From Cycas panzhihuaensis (lineage: Eukaryota; Cycadophyta): DNA of 64,000 bases. The DNA lies in the NCBI GenBank assembly GCA_023213395.1, contig CM041465.1, forward strand, positions 46,259,741 through 46,323,740. Direction: 5' to 3'. How positions within the stretch are numbered: the stretch's first letter is position 1; the number at the start of each line of letters is the position of its first letter. Shown here one piece after another: positions 11,518-24,340 of the stretch. The notes below the pieces were generated by a model. It had not been told where the DNA came from, searched no databases, and was given only the letters and a program-made list of their open reading frames with translations. The translations under genes and the position numbers were made by a program.

Positions 11518-11603
11518 GGTCAGCCCATTAATTGATGGTTACCACATCTTTGGCAGACCTTGGTGTGCCAGCCAATCCTATAAAATTGACCTTCCAACCT
11601 TAG

Positions 11604-11660
11604 CCACTAACACTAAGTGGAGACCAGGCCACTAACACTAAGTGGAGACCAACACTAAGT
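11604..11660. repeat. 25-base tandem repeat
   Basis: CCACTAACACTAAGTGGAGA recurs at 11604 and 11629 with period 25. A partial third unit (ACACTAAGT) follows at about 11652. Confidence 0.85.
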
Positions 11661-11959
11661 AGAAATGAGTAGATACTGAGCGATGACAAAAAAGAAATGC
11701 AAATAAGACAAGAAAGGAGATAATAAGTAGATCATCATGCATTAGCAGGTTGTATTAGCCATCCAAGTTTTTGTGTGTTTCTCTGCTCTAATCTGTCACA
11801 AATATCGGTAATGGGTTTATAAATTTTTCATAAACAACTATTTTTTTTTTCGGGATCTATACAAAAACATCTAGAAGAAGACATGGATATTCTATTTGAA
11901 ATTGAAGGATGATAGATTAAATGGAAAATATTAGATTCACTAGTCTTAACATAAATGGT
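11661..11959. other. Unassigned spacer
   Basis: No supported feature. A TCTGTCACAAATATCGG junction near 11792 looks like a possible element boundary, but no partner was found. Confidence 0.3.
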
Positions 11960-12617
11960 TGGAAGTTGAAGATCAGAATGCTCCATTAAGAGCAAATTTG
12001 ACCAATGTAGGAGTAGTTCAAGCTACCTCAATTCCAATCTTCTTAAAGAATTCTATATATTTATAGGAGGTATTAGATGGATATAGCCCTGTCAACCACA
12101 TATTGATAGTTAGTAGAAAAATCGTAAGTATGGAACTTGAGGATATGGCAAGATTAATATGGTTTTCATCTCAAGGATAAGAGGTTAAAAAATCAGGGAA
12201 TTTAACTGCCTCAATGAAAGACCAGATTATTTAAATAATATGCAAAAAAGAGTTTCATACAAAACGTAGGGGATGAGGCATTTCAATCACTCATCTAAAA
12301 GCTATGAATGTAACGGTAGTAGAAGTGCTTATGTGTGCGGGACTTTTAGGGGAACAACACTATAACACATTATCTTAGTGGACGACATGATACCTTCAAG
12401 GGCTTATGAAAGGAGGAGTTTACAATGGGTTTGCTTTTATTTTAGAAAAACTTAAGACATCACTGCATCAGCTTATTACATAAGGACAATCAAGTTTTAA
12501 TTTGACTCTTTATTTATTGGGTTTCTACTATGAGAAATTTCAATTACTAGGAGTAGTGAAGAGTCTAACAATACTACTTTGGTCCGCATTTTATAAAGAC
12601 TTACTTCTAAGAAAATT
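11960..12617 (+). pseudogene. Unrecognised decayed reading frame (first of two)
   Basis: One frame runs about 215 codons without a frameshift, broken only by about seven stop codons. Between stops it has normal-looking protein composition, for example PLRANLTNVGVVQATSIPIF (about 11980-12040), ISITHLKAMNVTVVEVLMC (about 12278-12340) and LMKGGVYNGFAFILEKLKTS (about 12400-12465), then a hydrophobic, Leu/Tyr-rich end. I do not recognise the family. Its placement next to a second acidic, coiled-coil-like frame could fit a retroelement gag or a viral-type structural or movement protein, but no diagnostic motif is visible. Confidence 0.4.
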
Positions 12618-12656
12618 TATCTAAAAGTTGAGAAAGAAGGCAAAATAGAACAAACA

Positions 12657-13420
12657 AGGAAAATGAAGGTGGTAATAGTATGAGGAATAGATGAATCCTC
12701 TAAAGCCTTTGATGATTTTGATGAAGATTACATTGCAGACTACTTGGATCTCAGCTCTAGTGAAGATAATGATGAAGTACAAACAGGTAGTAAAACTGCA
12801 CCAATCTCGACTGATAAAGTCTCCCATAATTTAGCTCCAGAATTGGACATCCCAACATCTCCAATTATGGATAGTGAAGTAGCAAGATGTGAACTATTTA
12901 AAGCATTAACAATAGGTAGAAGGATAACTAATTCTCCATCTGAATAAAGAAAGTAATATGAAGCAGATACAACTTCCATTGATATGCAAACTGTTAAAGA
13001 TCAATAAACCTACATGATGAGTTTATTGAATTAGTATCGAGTGATGGAAGAAAAGCAAGGATTATTATTCCTAAAGATGGTTGAAGATCATTATCATAAA
13101 GACAATAGCTATGATCAATTATAGAAGGATCTATAAGAGGTAAAGGAATTACTATAGGAAAAGGAGGAATGTACTCAATTAATAAAGATAAAATAAGAAA
13201 TATATAATCAAGAGGTACTTCCTATTCAATAGATTAGTGCAAGGAACATCTACGTCAAAGTGAACAACATGTCAAAAATTTATCCACCAAACTTTAGGAG
13301 GAAAAATGACAATGTGAGAGGGTATTATAATACGTTCAGGTGGTTAGCCAAGAAAATCACAAATGGCGGTAAAAAGCAAGATTAGATCCTTTACATTCAA
13401 AAGCACCCACGATTCTAGAA
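12657..13420 (+). pseudogene. Unrecognised decayed reading frame (second of two)
   Basis: An acidic Ser/Asp-rich start (YLDLSSSEDNDEVQ, about 12747-12790) is followed by a Pro/Ser/Thr-rich stretch. After stops comes a Glu/Lys-rich probable coiled coil (EVKELL, EKEECTQLIKIK, about 13138-13195) and a basic end with NNMSKIYPPNFRRKNDN and YYNTFRWLAKKITNGGKK (about 13265-13375). Several stops are present and some blocks shift frame. It follows the previous frame at a short distance on the same strand, so the two probably came from one element. No homology can be named from inspection. Confidence 0.35.
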
Positions 13421-14510
13421 CTAGGCTCAACTTTTGAGTGAGACGCTCAAGCTACAAAAGGAGGGGATATATATTGGTTATATTTTGTTATAATCAATAT
13501 TATATTATGTTAACAAAAAGGGTTAGTTGAATCAAGTAATTAGAAGTCGTTACACTATAACATTTCCAAGAATATATATATGTAGTAAGAATGGCTGGGG
13601 GTTATGCAATGTTGTACATCCTGAAAATAATGGATAGTGAAAAGCTAGTGTGGGATGATTATATCTTGTCCATTATACATAATCTTATTATTGTAATCAA
13701 TTTTTGATATAATATAAGATATTGAGTTACAGACATCCTATAATTACTATTGATAAGAAATATTATATATATAATATTATTGTGTTAATATTATCATGTT
13801 GAAGATATTGTTATCTCTTTCTTCCTAGGAGAACCCATGTATGATGAATTAACAGTTCACAATAAGTCCAAGTCATTTATGGACTCCAACAGTTTTAACA
13901 TGACCTTCTCAATATTTAGAGGGAGGGACTTAGCCCTTTAAAGCTAAGTTTCTATATTCTAGTTCATGCACTAGATATTTTATACTATAGAATGTATAGA
14001 TTGTTAATGGATGTTTGAGGCACAACCATGGGATGTTGTGTTGTGAACTATTTCCCAATTATTACTATGCAAGTGGCATAGTCTAGGTTAATTTCAAAGC
14101 CTAGAAAAATATAAATTCGGCCAACTTACATAAGGTAAGTTTTGGCACAATTAATATATAATCTCGCTAACTTTCATAGCCTAATGTTAGCATAATTAAT
14201 ATTAACTATGGCCAACTTCATATCAACCCATAAGACACCCACTATATAAAGGGATTTTTAGCCAATTCCTTGGCATTGTTATAGGTTTTGGACTTTGGTT
14301 AAGCATACCCTTTTCAAAAATCAAGTTTGGCTTACTTCAATTTTCTAATTTGGATTTTATAACTTCAGTCACTTTGTTATTTTACATGAAATTTGTAAGT
14401 TATTATATTATATTCATTCCAATTTTATTTCAATAGTAAAATGCACATGTGCTTCCATCTAATTGGTTTCATTTTAAGAAAATAAATCTTGTAACAAGTG
14501 TGAACTACTT
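13421..14510. other. AT-rich spacer before R3
   Basis: Contains (TA)-rich runs near 13570 and 13770, a purine-rich AGAGGGAGGGA at 13917, and repeated short words around TAAGTTTTGGC and GGCCAACTT (14100-14220). No gene is supported. It may be the tail of whatever element carried the two preceding frames. Confidence 0.35.
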
Positions 14511-15055
14511 TGTTACATTCCAAGTAATCCCTCTCTTTAAGGGCTTGTGAGCTGACTTAAACCCCTAGATATTAGTGCATGAATGGGAATATTAGTTGAC
14601 CTGTGAGGTTGTCTTCTGGCTGACTTCCATGTCATGAGATAGGGAGCAGAACCCTAGATTCTAGTTGACTTTAAGTTGGATAAATATTGACCACTATAAA
14701 TAGGGATCTAATCCCTCATTCTAGGGTATCAATTCAGTTAGATCTCTCTTCCATATTTCAACTCTAGGGCTACAATTGGCTTAGTCTTTTGGTCTGAGAT
14801 ATTTGGAGGATTACTACCTTAAAGGGATAAGCATCTAGTAAGAATATTTGGTTGTATATTTTTGTACTTTCTAGTATTATTTTGGATAATATATTTGCTT
14901 TATATTTATATTATTTCCATTACTTTACTCTTATATTTGGGGTAAGTTTCTAATATTTATTTTTACTTGAGGTTAATAAGTCTTGTATGAGTATATATTA
15001 GATTAGCATATGTGAATTCTTGTGTTATTTCTAAAATAAGATAAAAGTTTCTACA
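14511..15055 (+). repeat. R3 5' LTR (74 bases shorter)
   Basis: Starts TGTTACATTCC. It matches the 3' LTR until AAAAGTTTCT, then jumps to ACA: 74 bases present at 24264-24337 are missing. Confidence 0.88.
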
Positions 15056-15293
15056 ATAAGTGGTATTAAAGCTTTATTGAAGCTATTTTGTGGAAGCATT
15101 TCATTTGATAATATAGTCAAATTTTTTTATGAAGAGGATTAAGACAATCTACTTATGTTTATAGCCATCAGCCCTACAAGGAAGGAAGGTGAAATTTTTC
15201 CCACCCTCCCACCTATGGATCTTGAGAGGAGACCAAATAGAGTTATTCTCTACAAAGATTATATAGCAAATGAAGATATAAACCACCCAAGGT

Positions 15294-15617
15294 TATTGGA
15301 AAATACAACTGAAGCAAATAAGGTCAGTAAGATATTTCATATCAAGCAGATATTAAGTAGAAATAGATCACATGGGACACCAGATTGTTGTGGAAAATCC
15401 TTATGAGTGAAAACCCACAAATAATATTAATCACATTATGACAAAATAATATTGTTATAAAGTTGGAATTTTATCTATATTTATAGATCTAAAGTGCTAA
15501 AATATCAATACAATTACATCCATTAGCTCACTACACTCGAGAATATTCTCCACATAATTAAGCACATAAATAGGGAAGCCCCCTTTACATTAGTCAGTAT
15601 GGACATATATTCCAACA
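15294..15617 (-). repeat. R4 3' LTR
   Basis: Begins (plus strand) TATTGGAAAATACAAC and ends TATTCCAACA. It pairs with 18990-19313. Confidence 0.88.
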
Positions 15618-15619
15618 TC

Positions 15620-16130
15620 CCCTCTTAATGTAAATGTGGGATAATAAGGTTTATTATTGGGAATAGATCCCCTTTCAAGGATAACCTTGCCCAACCTAAT
15701 ATGCATGAACATCAATGTAGTGATATTCAGTTTGAGTTTTACGAATATATCCACAAGTTGATCTCAACTTAGACAATCTTCAACTTACATCTTCCGTGAT
15801 CTGATCTTCACTCGAATGTAATGGTACTATGCTTGTATGTGCTTGATTCTTTGGAAATGCTCCAACAAACCTGCAACCATATAGCTCTCTCTGCACCTAA
15901 TACTTTATCCATAACAAATCATCCATATTCCTTTGAATAAACTAAGAGTTTGAGCCACTTGAGCCATGTGAATCGTCTCTTTAAGTCTTCATTAAGGAAC
16001 ATTGATATTATACAATACCTAACTATCTGAAGTTGCTAAAGTAAGGATCAAACAGACCAAAAGCAACATAGAGACTAGTGAAAATGTCTCATCATACCTT
16101 AATCCTTCTTCTTGCTAGAGATCACCTGCG
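15620..16130 (-). pseudogene. R4 copia pol scraps
   Basis: On minus, near 16105, the frame reads YDETFSLVS, the copia RT motif YDETFSPV. Shortly after, near 16005, FLNEDLKRR in one frame and IHMAQ in another match the copia pattern FLNGDL.EEIYM.QP. Near 15750 VDIFVK resembles the copia RNase H tail DIFTKPL, followed by LERGSIPNN close to the polypurine tract. The RT catalytic loop and most of RNase H are absent, so the interior has lost most of pol. Confidence 0.55.
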
Positions 16131-18989
16131 GAATAAGTATTTAAAATTGTAAACTAACGAGGTTTTTTACTTCAATATAACTCTCCATTGCGAATCAACA
16201 CTCTTTGGAACACTGGTATCTATCTCAAGATTTGACTGGTATGCTGATCCATGATCTTCTATCATCTTGCAGGTCTTCAATTGTCAATGGAACATGAGGT
16301 TGCAATCCATATATCATCATCTAATAACTCCTCATCATCAATCACTCACTAGGTCCTACTTCCATCTCAAGCACAATGTTAGGTAAAGAAACCTCCACAC
16401 CTACTGAATAACAACTTGGGAAAGTGAAGCAATGAAGGATAAAACTTGTAACCAAATGACACTCATCATGATATATCACAAACTCTTCAAATGAACATCT
16501 AGATTGATCACAATGCATTCACCTTATAGATCACACTATTTGTAACCTAAACAACCCATAGACTTCAAACTCTTACAATCCTACTACTTCAATCTTTGTC
16601 TAAGATGTGTGCACTCCAATGCACCAAAGGAAATAAATGGAAGGCTTCTGACTTAGTCTAAATACACAATAAGAGGGAAAAATATACCACAAATAATCAC
16701 AATAAGGGATCCCATGCCTGTCCGATACATCTTCTACCATCAAAACATAGGAGACAAACCATACAATGCAACAACCTCACCATTTGCATCATGATACTCA
16801 CCTAAAGTGCAACCTTACATGACAATTGTATATACCATGACAAAGGCATCACTAATTTTAAGGTATCTCATCTTTGACTTTTCCATTTACACTTCAAATT
16901 TCATCAATCACACTATCTCGATTCCACATCAGACTTGTCTAGATATACACCCATGTTGAACTAGCACCAAACATGCCACAAACCTCATGCTATCATCAAT
17001 TCAACTAGCAAAGTATAATAGTCTATCATCAATTGACAACCACTCATGCACACAAATTTTAAACTTCATGTCTCCTTATATTTATCTAATACAACAGAAC
17101 TTGAATATATACTGAATAAATCACACTCATATTATTGAATCAACCATATATATATAAACTTTGTGCAATGATCTATGCCACACTAAAATTAGTAATAGAG
17201 TTTGCATTAACTTGCAGCTAAGGTATCTCATGTTCTTCTTCACCCATCTCTTATCCAATCTCACCCTCAAAACACACCCAATTAACTTGCCATGTAACAC
17301 ACATGCAACAAGTATACCTTTTCCCTTCTCTCTCACCCCCTTCTTTGCCCATAATCTCTTTTATGTAAACCACATGCAAAGAGCATCAATCCCTCATATC
17401 GCCAAACAATGACTCACGTCACCATATCGCCTCATACCTCCAACATCACCCAACTTCTTCTCTCATGTAACACATATGCTAGAGAGTATACAATCGCCTA
17501 CTTCTTCATTTCACCATATGCATGCCTCATCATCACAAACTAACCTCATATTACCATTTAGTCAATACAGACTACTCAATATATCTAAGCCACTCTCAAC
17601 AATATATGATGATCCACAATATCAAATATATCAATAATGATAAAGATATATTAATAATAATCAACATCCACCATTACATAAACACAAACTTAATTGATAT
17701 ATTGAAAGTGGCAAATGATATACAAGATGATGTTAATATTATCAAAAGGCTATATGTAATATTAAAAACCCTTAATAATCCATAAAATTGCATACTATAT
17801 CAACCCTTAAATATATTAAAGGATGATTTAACAAGATGGCGATGCATCAAAATATTTACAGTAGTGACCATTTCTTCATGGGTGACGGAGTAATCACGGT
17901 GTGACTACATATGCATATTCACGGGCGAACTTTGTATAATAGTTGTGAATTAATAATAGTAAATTATTGCGATCTCCACAGTGAGAGTGTTGAGTATAAT
18001 ACATAACACAGGCTCTAAATAAATATTGATAGGATTGAAGAATTTTTAATAGCAATGAAAAATATTTTAGATGGGCAATATTATAATCATAAATGGCCAC
18101 TGAATAATCACGTAGGCGATTAAATATAGTAGCCAATAGATATATTATCACGGGCGATGGTGACACAACTATATACATTGATTGCGTCTTTAGCGACATT
18201 AGAATATAATCTTATAGGCTGAAATACAGTAACATAGGGCACAAAAATAACAACAAATGTAGAGAATGAATAGAGGGCAACATAAATACATACCAGTCGA
18301 TGACTTTATATCATCACACTCAAATATATATCATAAAAAAGGTGATAATATATCATGTGACAATGATTTAGAGATATTCATATGGATGATGCCATAATAT
18401 ATATACAGGGGTGAACACTATATTGAACACTCGACATATTAATCACTGAAAAAAAGCATAAACTAGCCAACCATTAAATATATAGATGATATTAACACAC
18501 AAGTGATTGAGATTTAATGGTTAACATATCATGCATAGCCAATAAATCCTAGAATGACAAAAGCCGATCAATATATTAAATATACCTTTATATTGACTAT
18601 AATAATTATCTCATAGCATTGCAACTAGCCTTGTTAGGGTTTCTTCACTCTCTCATTGACAACAGAGGGTTGGCAATCATCTCAAGGGCATGCAAACTTA
18701 GTGGCATTATCAAACAGGGATCTAACACCTTCAACAGGCTTAAATGACACTCACATAGCTAGCAACAGAGTCAAAACTCTTCCACAGACCTCCATATAGC
18801 TCAAAATATCTACAAATAAGGATAGAAGATTCTCGAGATCTACCAATGGTCATCTACACCTCGGTGGCTATTCTGTAGGATCATCATACATACTAATCCA
18901 CTCAAGGCAAGCTGGCATGACTTGGCACCATTGATTGGGCCTCCAACAATGATCATCTATCTATGCATGACTTATAAGCTTTGATACCA

Positions 18990-19313
18990 TGTTGGGAAAC
19001 ACAACTGAAGTAAACAAGATTGACAAGATCTTTCACATTAGGCAGATATCAAGTAGAAATAGATCATGCAGGATACCAAATTACTGTGGAAAATCTTTAC
19101 AGGTGAAAATCCATAAATAATATTAATCACATTATGACAAAATGATGTTGTTATAAAGTTGGACTTTAATCTATATTTATAGATCTAAAGTGTCAAAATA
19201 TCAATACAATTACATCTATCAACTCACTATACTCGAAAATATTCTCCACATAATTAATCACATAAATAGGGAGGTCCACTTTACATTAGTTGGTATGAAC
19301 ACATATTCCAATA
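18990..19313 (-). repeat. R4 5' LTR
   Basis: Begins (plus strand) TGTTGGGAAACACAAC and ends TATTCCAATA. It pairs with 15294-15617. The primer site lies at 18977-18989. Confidence 0.88.
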
Positions 19314-20796
19314 AAGGCCAATCAAATCAGGAACAAACCATCATAGATGAAGTAGAGAAGGCAATCCTAGCTTCTTTAGCGAGCCTCACAACCCTTATGG
19401 ATAAAATTAACCTTAAGCTAGACAAACCATAAGCAGAACCAATAAACCCAAATCCTCAAGGTAAAATAGAATAAGGAAATACAAGTAATTTCAAAGGAAG
19501 ATTTAAAATAGGAGGAGAATATTAAGGAGAAGCCTAAAGAGTAATGGTGGGGCAATAATGGTAAAGATCACCCTAGAGAAGTTTAACCCTGATAAATCAA
19601 GAGATATAAGAGGATGGATTTTATAGATGGAGACCTATTTCTTAGTCTATATGATACCAAAAAAGAGCAAGTACCCTTGGTATGGTCGAGCTTTGAAATG
19701 GTATTCATAGTGGCTTCAAACATGTGGGAAGTAAGTTGAAAGGTAGCACAATATGAAGCATGAGCTCATAACTCAGTATGAAGATTCATGGAGCACAGGC
19801 TATTTTGCCAAACTGACAAGATTACAATAAATAAACTTAGTCTAAAAGTTTACTAAACAATTTCAAGTATTATAATATATGATTCCATTAACAGTACCAC
19901 CTAAACTCCTTCTGGAAATATGCATTAGCGAATTGAAACCTCCAATAAGATATCGTCTAAAAGCAATGGAGGTACCAATATTAGATTCAACAATCAAGAC
20001 AACAAGATGCGTGGAAGTAAAGCTATAGGAAACTAGACCTACATACACATGCAAAACAAAATGCTTATAGGGATTTAACCCAAATTAGAACAAGTCAAGA
20101 ACCAAAGTCAATGCTTCATTAGTGGTTAGAAATAATTTAGAGATAATGATGAAGGAAGAAATTTGAAGAAAAGAACTTGTTTTAAATATGGTTTGAAAGT
20201 CACAAACATCAATACACCAAGAAAAAGGTATACATGATCAATATTAAAGACATAACAATATCAGAACAAGAAGAAGCACCTAAAGAAATTCACGAAGAAG
20301 TCAAAGAAAAACTAGAAGAAGATGAAGTAGATGAACTATTAGAGCTAGATATAGAAAATATACACATATCACTACAAGTACTTATAGGACAAAGTGTCAT
20401 CCTGTAGACACTCCAATTCTAATAGATGATTAAATGAGCGCTTGTCACAATTCTAGTCAATAGTGGCAGTACATACAACTTTATAAATAGGACAACTACA
20501 AACAAGCTTGGAATTAAAATAGAACTAATAAACACATTCCAAGTATCAATCAATACCATGTCGAGGTTTTTGTAGAAAAATCAATTTATAAATAAGCAAA
20601 TATTCCATAAACACATGCATGTTTGTAATGCAAATAAGCGGTGCAGATGTATTATTGAGAATTCAGTGGCTTTAAATACTGGGTAATATAATCACTAATT
20701 AGATGACCATATTTATGTGGTTTCATCTAAAGAGGACATAAATACACATTACAGACACTGCCAATGCCACCAGTACAATTGGTCTCATCACATTGA

Positions 20797-22256
20797 ATGG
20801 AGAAGCTCCTCAGAAAAAACCCATCAACATATATTATGATATGCTATAAGGTTAAGATTGATGATATTCCACTAAAGGTTCAACAAATTATAGAAGAATA
20901 CAAGACAGTGTTCGATGAACCAAAAGGATTATCGCCTCTTCATCAAAATCAACATGCAATTAAACTTGTACTAAGTGTAACACCTATCAATATTCAACGC
21001 TATAGGCATCTATATCATGCATGGAAAGAAATCAAGAAAATCATAAGAGAACTACTATCTTAAGGAAGTATTACTACTAGCACAAGCCCATTTATATCCC
21101 TAGTTGTTATCAGTCCAAAGAAAGACAACTCATATAGAATGTGTGTGGACTAGAAAGGTCTCAATTAATTAACAATCACAAACAGGTACATAATCTCATG
21201 CATTGACAATTTGTTGGACAAAATCCATGGAGTAAAGTATTTCTCAAAAATTGACTTATGCTCAATATATCATCAAATCTAAATAAAGGAAGAAGATGTG
21301 TACAAGATAGCATTCAAAATACATGAATGCCTATTTGAATTTAGGGTAATGCCATTGGGATTAACAAATGTACTGGCTACTTTTCATAGTACTATGAATA
21401 ATACCTTTGTGTTAATTTTCTTTGATGTTATCTTAATTTATAGTAAAACATATGAGGAATATCTAGAACACTTGAGAATCATTTTCGAAATTCTATGCGA
21501 TAATCAATTCTTTGCCAACAAGAAGAAATGCTCATTTGTAAATGAATAACTAAAATACTTAGGCCACATCATAACTAGAGAAGGCATAAGGATTAACCTA
21601 AAGAAGATATAAGTAATTGTTAATTAGCGAACCCTAATAAATATTATAGTAGTTTGAGGATTCTTGGGGGCAACAGGATTTGTTAGAAAATTCATAAAGG
21701 GTTATGCACACCTAGTAGTTCCACTCATAGAGAAGAAACATTCATAAAGGGTTATACACACCTAGTAGAAACATTTGCTTAGAACCCAAAGGTAGAAGAA
21801 GCATTACGTGATCTCAATAAAGCCACGATAACAACTTTAGTTTCAATAATGCTCGATTTTTCAAAATCGTTCATATTAGAGTGTGATGCATCAAGATTTA
21901 GAATAGGGGTAGTCTTACTCTAAGATGAATGATTAATAGGTTATGAGAGTCAAAAGATGAATAACTGAGAAAAACTCAAACCAATTTATGATAAGGAGAT
22001 ATTCACAATCATGCATGTCATCCAACAATGGCAACAATATTTATTAGGGAATTTATTTCAGGTGTGCACAAATCATGATAATTTAAAATACTTCCTTAGA
22101 TAGAAGACATTATCTAATGAGTAATAAAAATGGGTTAGTAAGTTATAGAATTTTGACTTTACGATAGTATATAAGAAAGATAAGGAGAATATTATAGCAG
22201 ATGCATTATTATGAATCTCAAATGAAATAAAGGAAGGTCCTTCATTATAGTTGATC
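20797..22256 (+). pseudogene. R3 reverse transcriptase and RNase H, broken
   Basis: The RT entry is readable at 20870-21063 (YKTVFDEPKGLSPLHQNQH). After stops it continues with YKIAFKIHECLFEFRVMPLG and LTNVLATFHSTMNN (21301-21400). The catalytic loop reads FFDVIL: the second Asp of the DD pair is Val (21427-21429). HLRIIFEIL, KKKCSF and LKYLGHIIT follow. A 50-base tandem duplication (21691 and 21741) disrupts the connection. RNase H is seen at about 21860-22220 as LECDASRFRIGVVL, KEIFTIMHVIQQWQQYL, VCTNHDNLKY and KENIIADAL. At least ten stops are present. Confidence 0.88.
21691..21768 (+). repeat. 50-base tandem duplication in R3 pol
   Basis: TTCATAAAGGGTTATRCACA followed by CCTAGTAG occurs at 21691 and 21741. 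The duplicated length is not a multiple of three, so it shifts the frame. Confidence 0.85.
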
Positions 22257-22439
22257 TCAATAATTACACCCTCATGGTTAAAATCCCTCAGAACTAAATA
22301 TATGGTAGATCCAAGTTACCAAAAACTCTTAGATAACATCAAGGGAAGTAATTCAGATAGATACTAGCAAAAGGACAATTTGATTCTTAGGAATGACAAA
22401 ATCTATATTCCTAAAATTCTAAATTAAAAGGAATTATAT

Positions 22440-23640
22440 TACAAGAAGCATATTCGGTCCCAGAAATAGGCCACACTAGTATAGACAAGACATGTCAAAA
22501 GATAAAAGCATCATACTTTTGGAAGGGCTTGAAATCAAATGTCCAAAAATTCATAACAAAATGCAATACTTGTTAATGAAATAAGGTAGAATATGTAAAG
22601 ACCCATGGTCTATTATAACTCCTACTAATTCCTAACCAAGTGGGAAGAAATTTTAATGGATTTTATTATAGGTTTCCTAACATTAGAAGGTGAAGATACT
22701 ATCTTTATCATAGTCAATAGATTAATAAAATATAGTCATTTTTTAGGGCTATAATCAACAACAAAGGAAAGCAATATTGTAGAACTATGTATGAAAGAAA
22801 TCCATAGATTACACGAGTTTCCTAAAACTATTGTAAGTAATAGGGATCCAAAGTTCACTAGCAAAATTTAGAAGGACTTATTCAGAAGCACATATATGAA
22901 ATTACACATGAGCACAATTTATCATCTTCAAACAGATGGACAGACAGAGATAGTCAACATATATCTAGAAGGCTATTTGAGGAATTTCTACTCAGATAAA
23001 TAAAATTAGTGGCACAAGTGATTCTACTTAGCCAAGTGGTGGTATAATATAACATACTACAATTCCACCAAGATGACACCTTTCCAGGTTCTTTATGAAT
23101 ACCAATCATTATCTCTATTGACATGAAACAAATCATCCCAGGTTCAAGCTATTTAAGAACACCAAAAATAGATGGAAGACATGGTTAGAATTCTTAAGGA
23201 TAATTTGGCGACGGCAAGGAATAGAATGAAGTAGTAAGTAGATGCGCATTGATTTGAAATGAGCTTCTAGAAGGACGGCTAGGTTTTCCTCCTATTGCAA
23301 CTATACAAACATATATCATTGAGTAAGATAAATACACAAAAACTTATTCCTTAATATTTTGGACCATATTAAGTACTTAATAAAATCAGGGAAGTAGCCT
23401 ACAAACTTAAGCTACCAACAACAAGCAAGATCCATGATACTTTTCGTGTTTCATACCTAAAGGAAAAGATCGACAATAAGGTAGTACCACAGATATACTT
23501 GCTAGAACTTAATGAAGAAGGAAAGATTATACTAGAACTAGAGGGGATACTTCAAACTCATACCAAGCAATTTTGAATAAGACAAATTAGAGAGTACCTC
23601 ATAAAGTGACAAACATTGGATGCTGAAGACATGACATAGG
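22440..23640 (+). pseudogene. R3 integrase with chromodomain-like C-terminus, broken
   Basis: The zinc-binding domain is visible as GHTSIDKTCQKI, YFWKGLKSNV and KCNTC (22470-22576). The core has MDFIIGFL (first Asp), VSNRDPKFTSK (second Asp) and QTDGQTEIVN (catalytic Glu intact), at about 22660-22960. After MTPFQVLYEY comes the C-terminal region AYKLKLPTTSKIHDTFRVSY (about 23398-23455), then ILELEGIL, a broken middle, and EYLIK, LDAEDMT (about 23530-23640). The last part matches the pattern of chromodomains in plant chromoviruses, which steer integration to marked chromatin. Stops occur throughout. Confidence 0.82.
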
Positions 23641-23721
23641 AGTTAAATGAGTGGATACAATAGTTTCTAAAACTATCGATGCTTTAAGGGCACAATATAC
23701 TTTTAGGAGGGGGAGGGGGCT

Positions 23722-24340
23722 TGTTGCATTTTGGGTAATCCCTCTCTTGAGAAGCTTGTTAGCCAACTTAAATTCCTAGATATGAGTATAAGAATGGGAG
23801 TATTGTCTGACCTATGAGGCTATCTTCTAGCCAACTTCCATGTCATGAGATTAGGCATAAAACCCTAGATTCTAGCCAACTTCAAGCTGGATAAATATTG
23901 ACCATTATAAATAGGGATCTAATCCCTCATTCTAGGGTATTAATTTGATTGGATCTCTCTTCCGTATTTTGGCTCTAGGGCTACAATTGTCTTGGCCTTT
24001 TGGTTTGAGATATTTAGAGGATTCCTACCTCAAAGGGATAAGCATCCAATAAGAATATTTGGTTGTATATTTTTGTACTTTTTAGCATTATTTTGGATAA
24101 TATATTTGTTTTATATTTGTATGATTTCCATTGCTTTACTCCTATGTTTAAGGTAAATTTCTAATATTCATTTTTACTTGAGATAATTAAGTTATGTATG
24201 AGTATATATTAGATCAACATCTATGAATTCCTATGTTATTTCTGAAATAAGATAAAAGTTTCTGCTACATACTTTATATTAGTTTCTCTTGCTATAAATT
24301 GGATTAACTATAGTAAACCTTAGTCCTTGAGTTCTCTACA
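23722..24340 (+). repeat. R3 3' LTR
   Basis: Starts TGTTGCATT and ends GTTCTCTACA at 619 bases. AGTGGTATCAGA, a primer site, follows directly. Confidence 0.88.

Larger units (their letters stand above)
15294..19313 (-). mobile_element. R4: copia element nested in R3 gag
   Basis: Direct repeats 15294-15617 and 18990-19313 (324 bases each). On minus a primer site TGGTATCAAAGCT follows the 5' LTR, and a purine tract (AAGAGGGGA) precedes the 3' LTR. Flanks are AAGGT (15289-15293) and AAGGC (19314-19318), a duplication with one mismatch. Only short pol scraps remain near the 3' LTR. Most of the 3.4 kb interior (16130-18980) shows no recognisable coding; it includes recurring ACGGGCGA-type words (17920-18160). 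Confidence 0.88.
15096..20560 (+). pseudogene. R3 gag-protease, interrupted by R4
   Basis: The gag start is at about 15150-15293 (frame beginning MFIAISPTRKEGEIF) and resumes after R4 at 19314 (EQTIIDEVEKAIL, LDKINLKL). A gag core-like stretch follows near 19560-20050 (ITLEKFNPDKS, GWIL, METYF, LKPPIRYRLKAMEVP) and a damaged zinc knuckle (TCFKYG) near 20185. The protease site reads ILVNSGSTYNFI near 20450: the catalytic Asp of the usual DSG is Asn (AAT at 20459-20461). Gag would build the particle and protease would process it. Many stops and frame changes are present, with the frame also split by 4 kb of R4. Confidence 0.7.
14511..24340 (+). mobile_element. R3: Ty3/gypsy chromovirus
   Basis: The 5' LTR (14511-15055) and 3' LTR (23722-24340) match over their length; the 3' LTR has a polypurine tract AGGAGGGGGAGGGGGC just before it. 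A primer-site-like TGGTATTAAAGC follows the 5' LTR at 15061. Gag, protease, RT, RNase H, integrase and a chromodomain-like end follow in Ty3 order. R4 is inserted in gag. Every domain has stops. No target duplication is seen because the 3' LTR runs straight into another primer site (see R5). Confidence 0.9.

Noticed and set aside
17127-18199. Several 70-100 codon frames inside R4
   Set aside because: AT-rich, mutually overlapping on both strands, no domain pattern.
23530-23640. Host chromodomain gene
   Set aside because: The motif is directly downstream of the R3 integrase C-terminus and fits a chromovirus tail.
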